From Sphingomonas pruni NBRC 15498 (GTDB lineage: Bacteria; Pseudomonadota; Alphaproteobacteria; Sphingomonadales; Sphingomonadaceae): 64,000 nucleotides of DNA. A program made the position numbers and the translations under genes. Location: contig NZ_BCYZ01000017.1 in NCBI RefSeq assembly GCF_001598455.1, positions 1 to 64,000 of the forward strand, written 5' to 3'. Shown here piece after piece: positions 63,264 to 64,000 of the stretch (position 1 is its first letter; every line of letters starts with the position of its first letter). The notes under the pieces were generated by a model, which was not told the origin of the DNA, ran no database searches, and saw only the letters and a program-made list of their open reading frames with translations.

Positions 63264-64000
63264 ATGACGGAGACGATAGAGGCGGCGATCCTCGAGCGCG
63301 TGCGCGACGAGCCGATGCTCGAGCACACCCGCGCTTGGGCCGCGATCAACAGCGGGACGCGTAACCTCGCGGGCCTGAAGGCGATGGCGGCGACGCTGGC
63401 TGATGCCTTTTCCGCGCTGCCCGGAAAGGTCGAGTTGGTCGACCCTGCGCCTGCCACCAGCGTCGCACCGGATGGCCATGTCAGCGCACTCGATCATGGC
63501 CAGCATCTCGTCGTCCGCGTACGACCCGATGCGCCGGTCAGGATGCTGTTCACCGGCCATATGGACACGGTCTATCCGGCCGATCATCCGTTCCAGGAAC
63601 AAAGTTTCCTCGATCACAACACGCTCAACGGTCCCGGCGTCGCCGACATGAAGGGCGGGCTGGCATTGCTGCTTGCGGCGTTGAAGTCGGTCGAGGCGTC
63701 GCCGCTGGCGAGTCGGATCGGCTATGACGTGATGATAAATTCGGACGAGGAGACCGGGTCTTTCTCATCGTCGGCACTGATCGCCGACCTGGCGCGCGGT
63801 AAGGTCGCGGCGCTGACCTACGAACCCGCTTTGGCCGACGGCACATTGGCCGGCGCACGCGGCGGCACGGGTAATTTCTCGCTCGTCGTCCATGGCAAGA
63901 GCGCGCATGCCGGACGCAATCCCGATGACGGCCGCAATGCGATCGTCGCGGCGAGCGATCTCGCGGTGCGCCTGTTCGCGGCGAAGGAGGAAGGGCTCGC
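63264..64000 (+). CDS. M20-family metallopeptidase, N-terminal part (cut by window edge)
   Basis: Dinuclear-zinc peptidase/deacylase of the carboxypeptidase G2 / ArgE-DapE group; 245 codons are present. The frame runs open to the window end from ATG 63264. Metal ligands: LFTGHMDTVYPADHPF (His), GPGVADMKGGLALLLAALKS (bridging Asp), and VMINSDEETGSFSS with the catalytic Glu. HGKSAHAGRNPDDGRNAIVA is the start of the dimerisation domain. The substrate cannot be told. Confidence 0.93.
   Translation, partial: MTETIEAAILERVRDEPMLEHTRAWAAINSGTRNLAGLKAMAATLADAFSALPGKVELVDPAPATSVAPDGHVSALDHGQHLVVRVRPDAPVRMLFTGHMDTVYPADHPFQEQSFLDHNTLNGPGVADMKGGLALLLAALKSVEASPLASRIGYDVMINSDEETGSFSSSALIADLARGKVAALTYEPALADGTLAGARGGTGNFSLVVHGKSAHAGRNPDDGRNAIVAASDLAVRLFAAKEEGL

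Overview
The window is GC-rich, densely coding alphaproteobacterial chromosome. The most likely source is a sphingomonad (Sphingomonadales, Sphingomonas-like). The grounds are a complete hopanoid cluster, an AddAB recombinase in place of RecBCD, a DivL-type cell-cycle kinase, a PDH E1-beta subunit carrying its own lipoyl domain, an OprB-like porin, and GC-rich palindromic repeats of the kind I associate with sphingomonad genomes. This assignment rests on gene content and was not checked by database search. I saw no rRNA, tRNA, CRISPR array, prophage or insertion sequence.

Region 1 (1-17.4 kb) is a hopanoid island. A leftward group holds hpnM (MlaC-like) and mlaA, with the 5' end of dxs beyond them. 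A rightward pair, ispH and hpnH, follows. Next comes a leftward seven-gene operon, hpnA-B-C-D-E-shc-hpnG, with almost every junction overlapping by 4 nt. It converts farnesyl diphosphate through presqualene diphosphate and hydroxysqualene to squalene and then hopene, and includes tailoring genes. It is divergent across 46 bp from hpnI-J-K, a ferritin-like di-iron gene and hpnL. Precursor supply (dxs, ispH), cyclisation (shc), C35 side-chain addition (hpnH, hpnG), head-group decoration (hpnI-K) and lipid transport (hpnM, mlaA) therefore lie together. hpnN and hpnO are not in the window. The ferritin-like gene, with a full set of six candidate metal ligands, is the best candidate here for an undescribed step.

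Region 2 (17.5-26 kb) is mostly housekeeping: a porin, a lipoprotein, secA, a double TonB-like periplasmic protein, argJ, a glutathione S-transferase and trxA. A terminator and REP-like palindromes lie between genes.

Region 3 (26-37.8 kb) reads leftward: divL, ccdA, ccdB, tsaE, amgK, murU, addB, addA. A CcdAB toxin-antitoxin pair sits stop-to-start in front of tsaE, whose product is needed for t6A modification. A 269-bp three-armed palindrome separates murU from addB and contains the addB start codon.

Region 4 (37.9-52.3 kb) holds pdhA-pdhB, an MFS transporter and cysK, a SleB-like hydrolase, a membrane glycosyltransferase, a MerR regulator with an acyl-CoA dehydrogenase, a small lipoprotein, hisI, and purF with an SDR gene. 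A GIY-YIG nuclease gene framed by 38-bp inverted REP-like repeats closes it and looks like a tiny mobile or selfish cassette.

Region 5 (52.3-64 kb) contains a serine beta-lactamase-like hydrolase, cfa, a DNA photolyase, korA-korB with a coupled small exported protein, a histone-deacetylase-family amidohydrolase, an esterase with rppH, a DUF481 outer-membrane protein and the first part of an M20 metallopeptidase.
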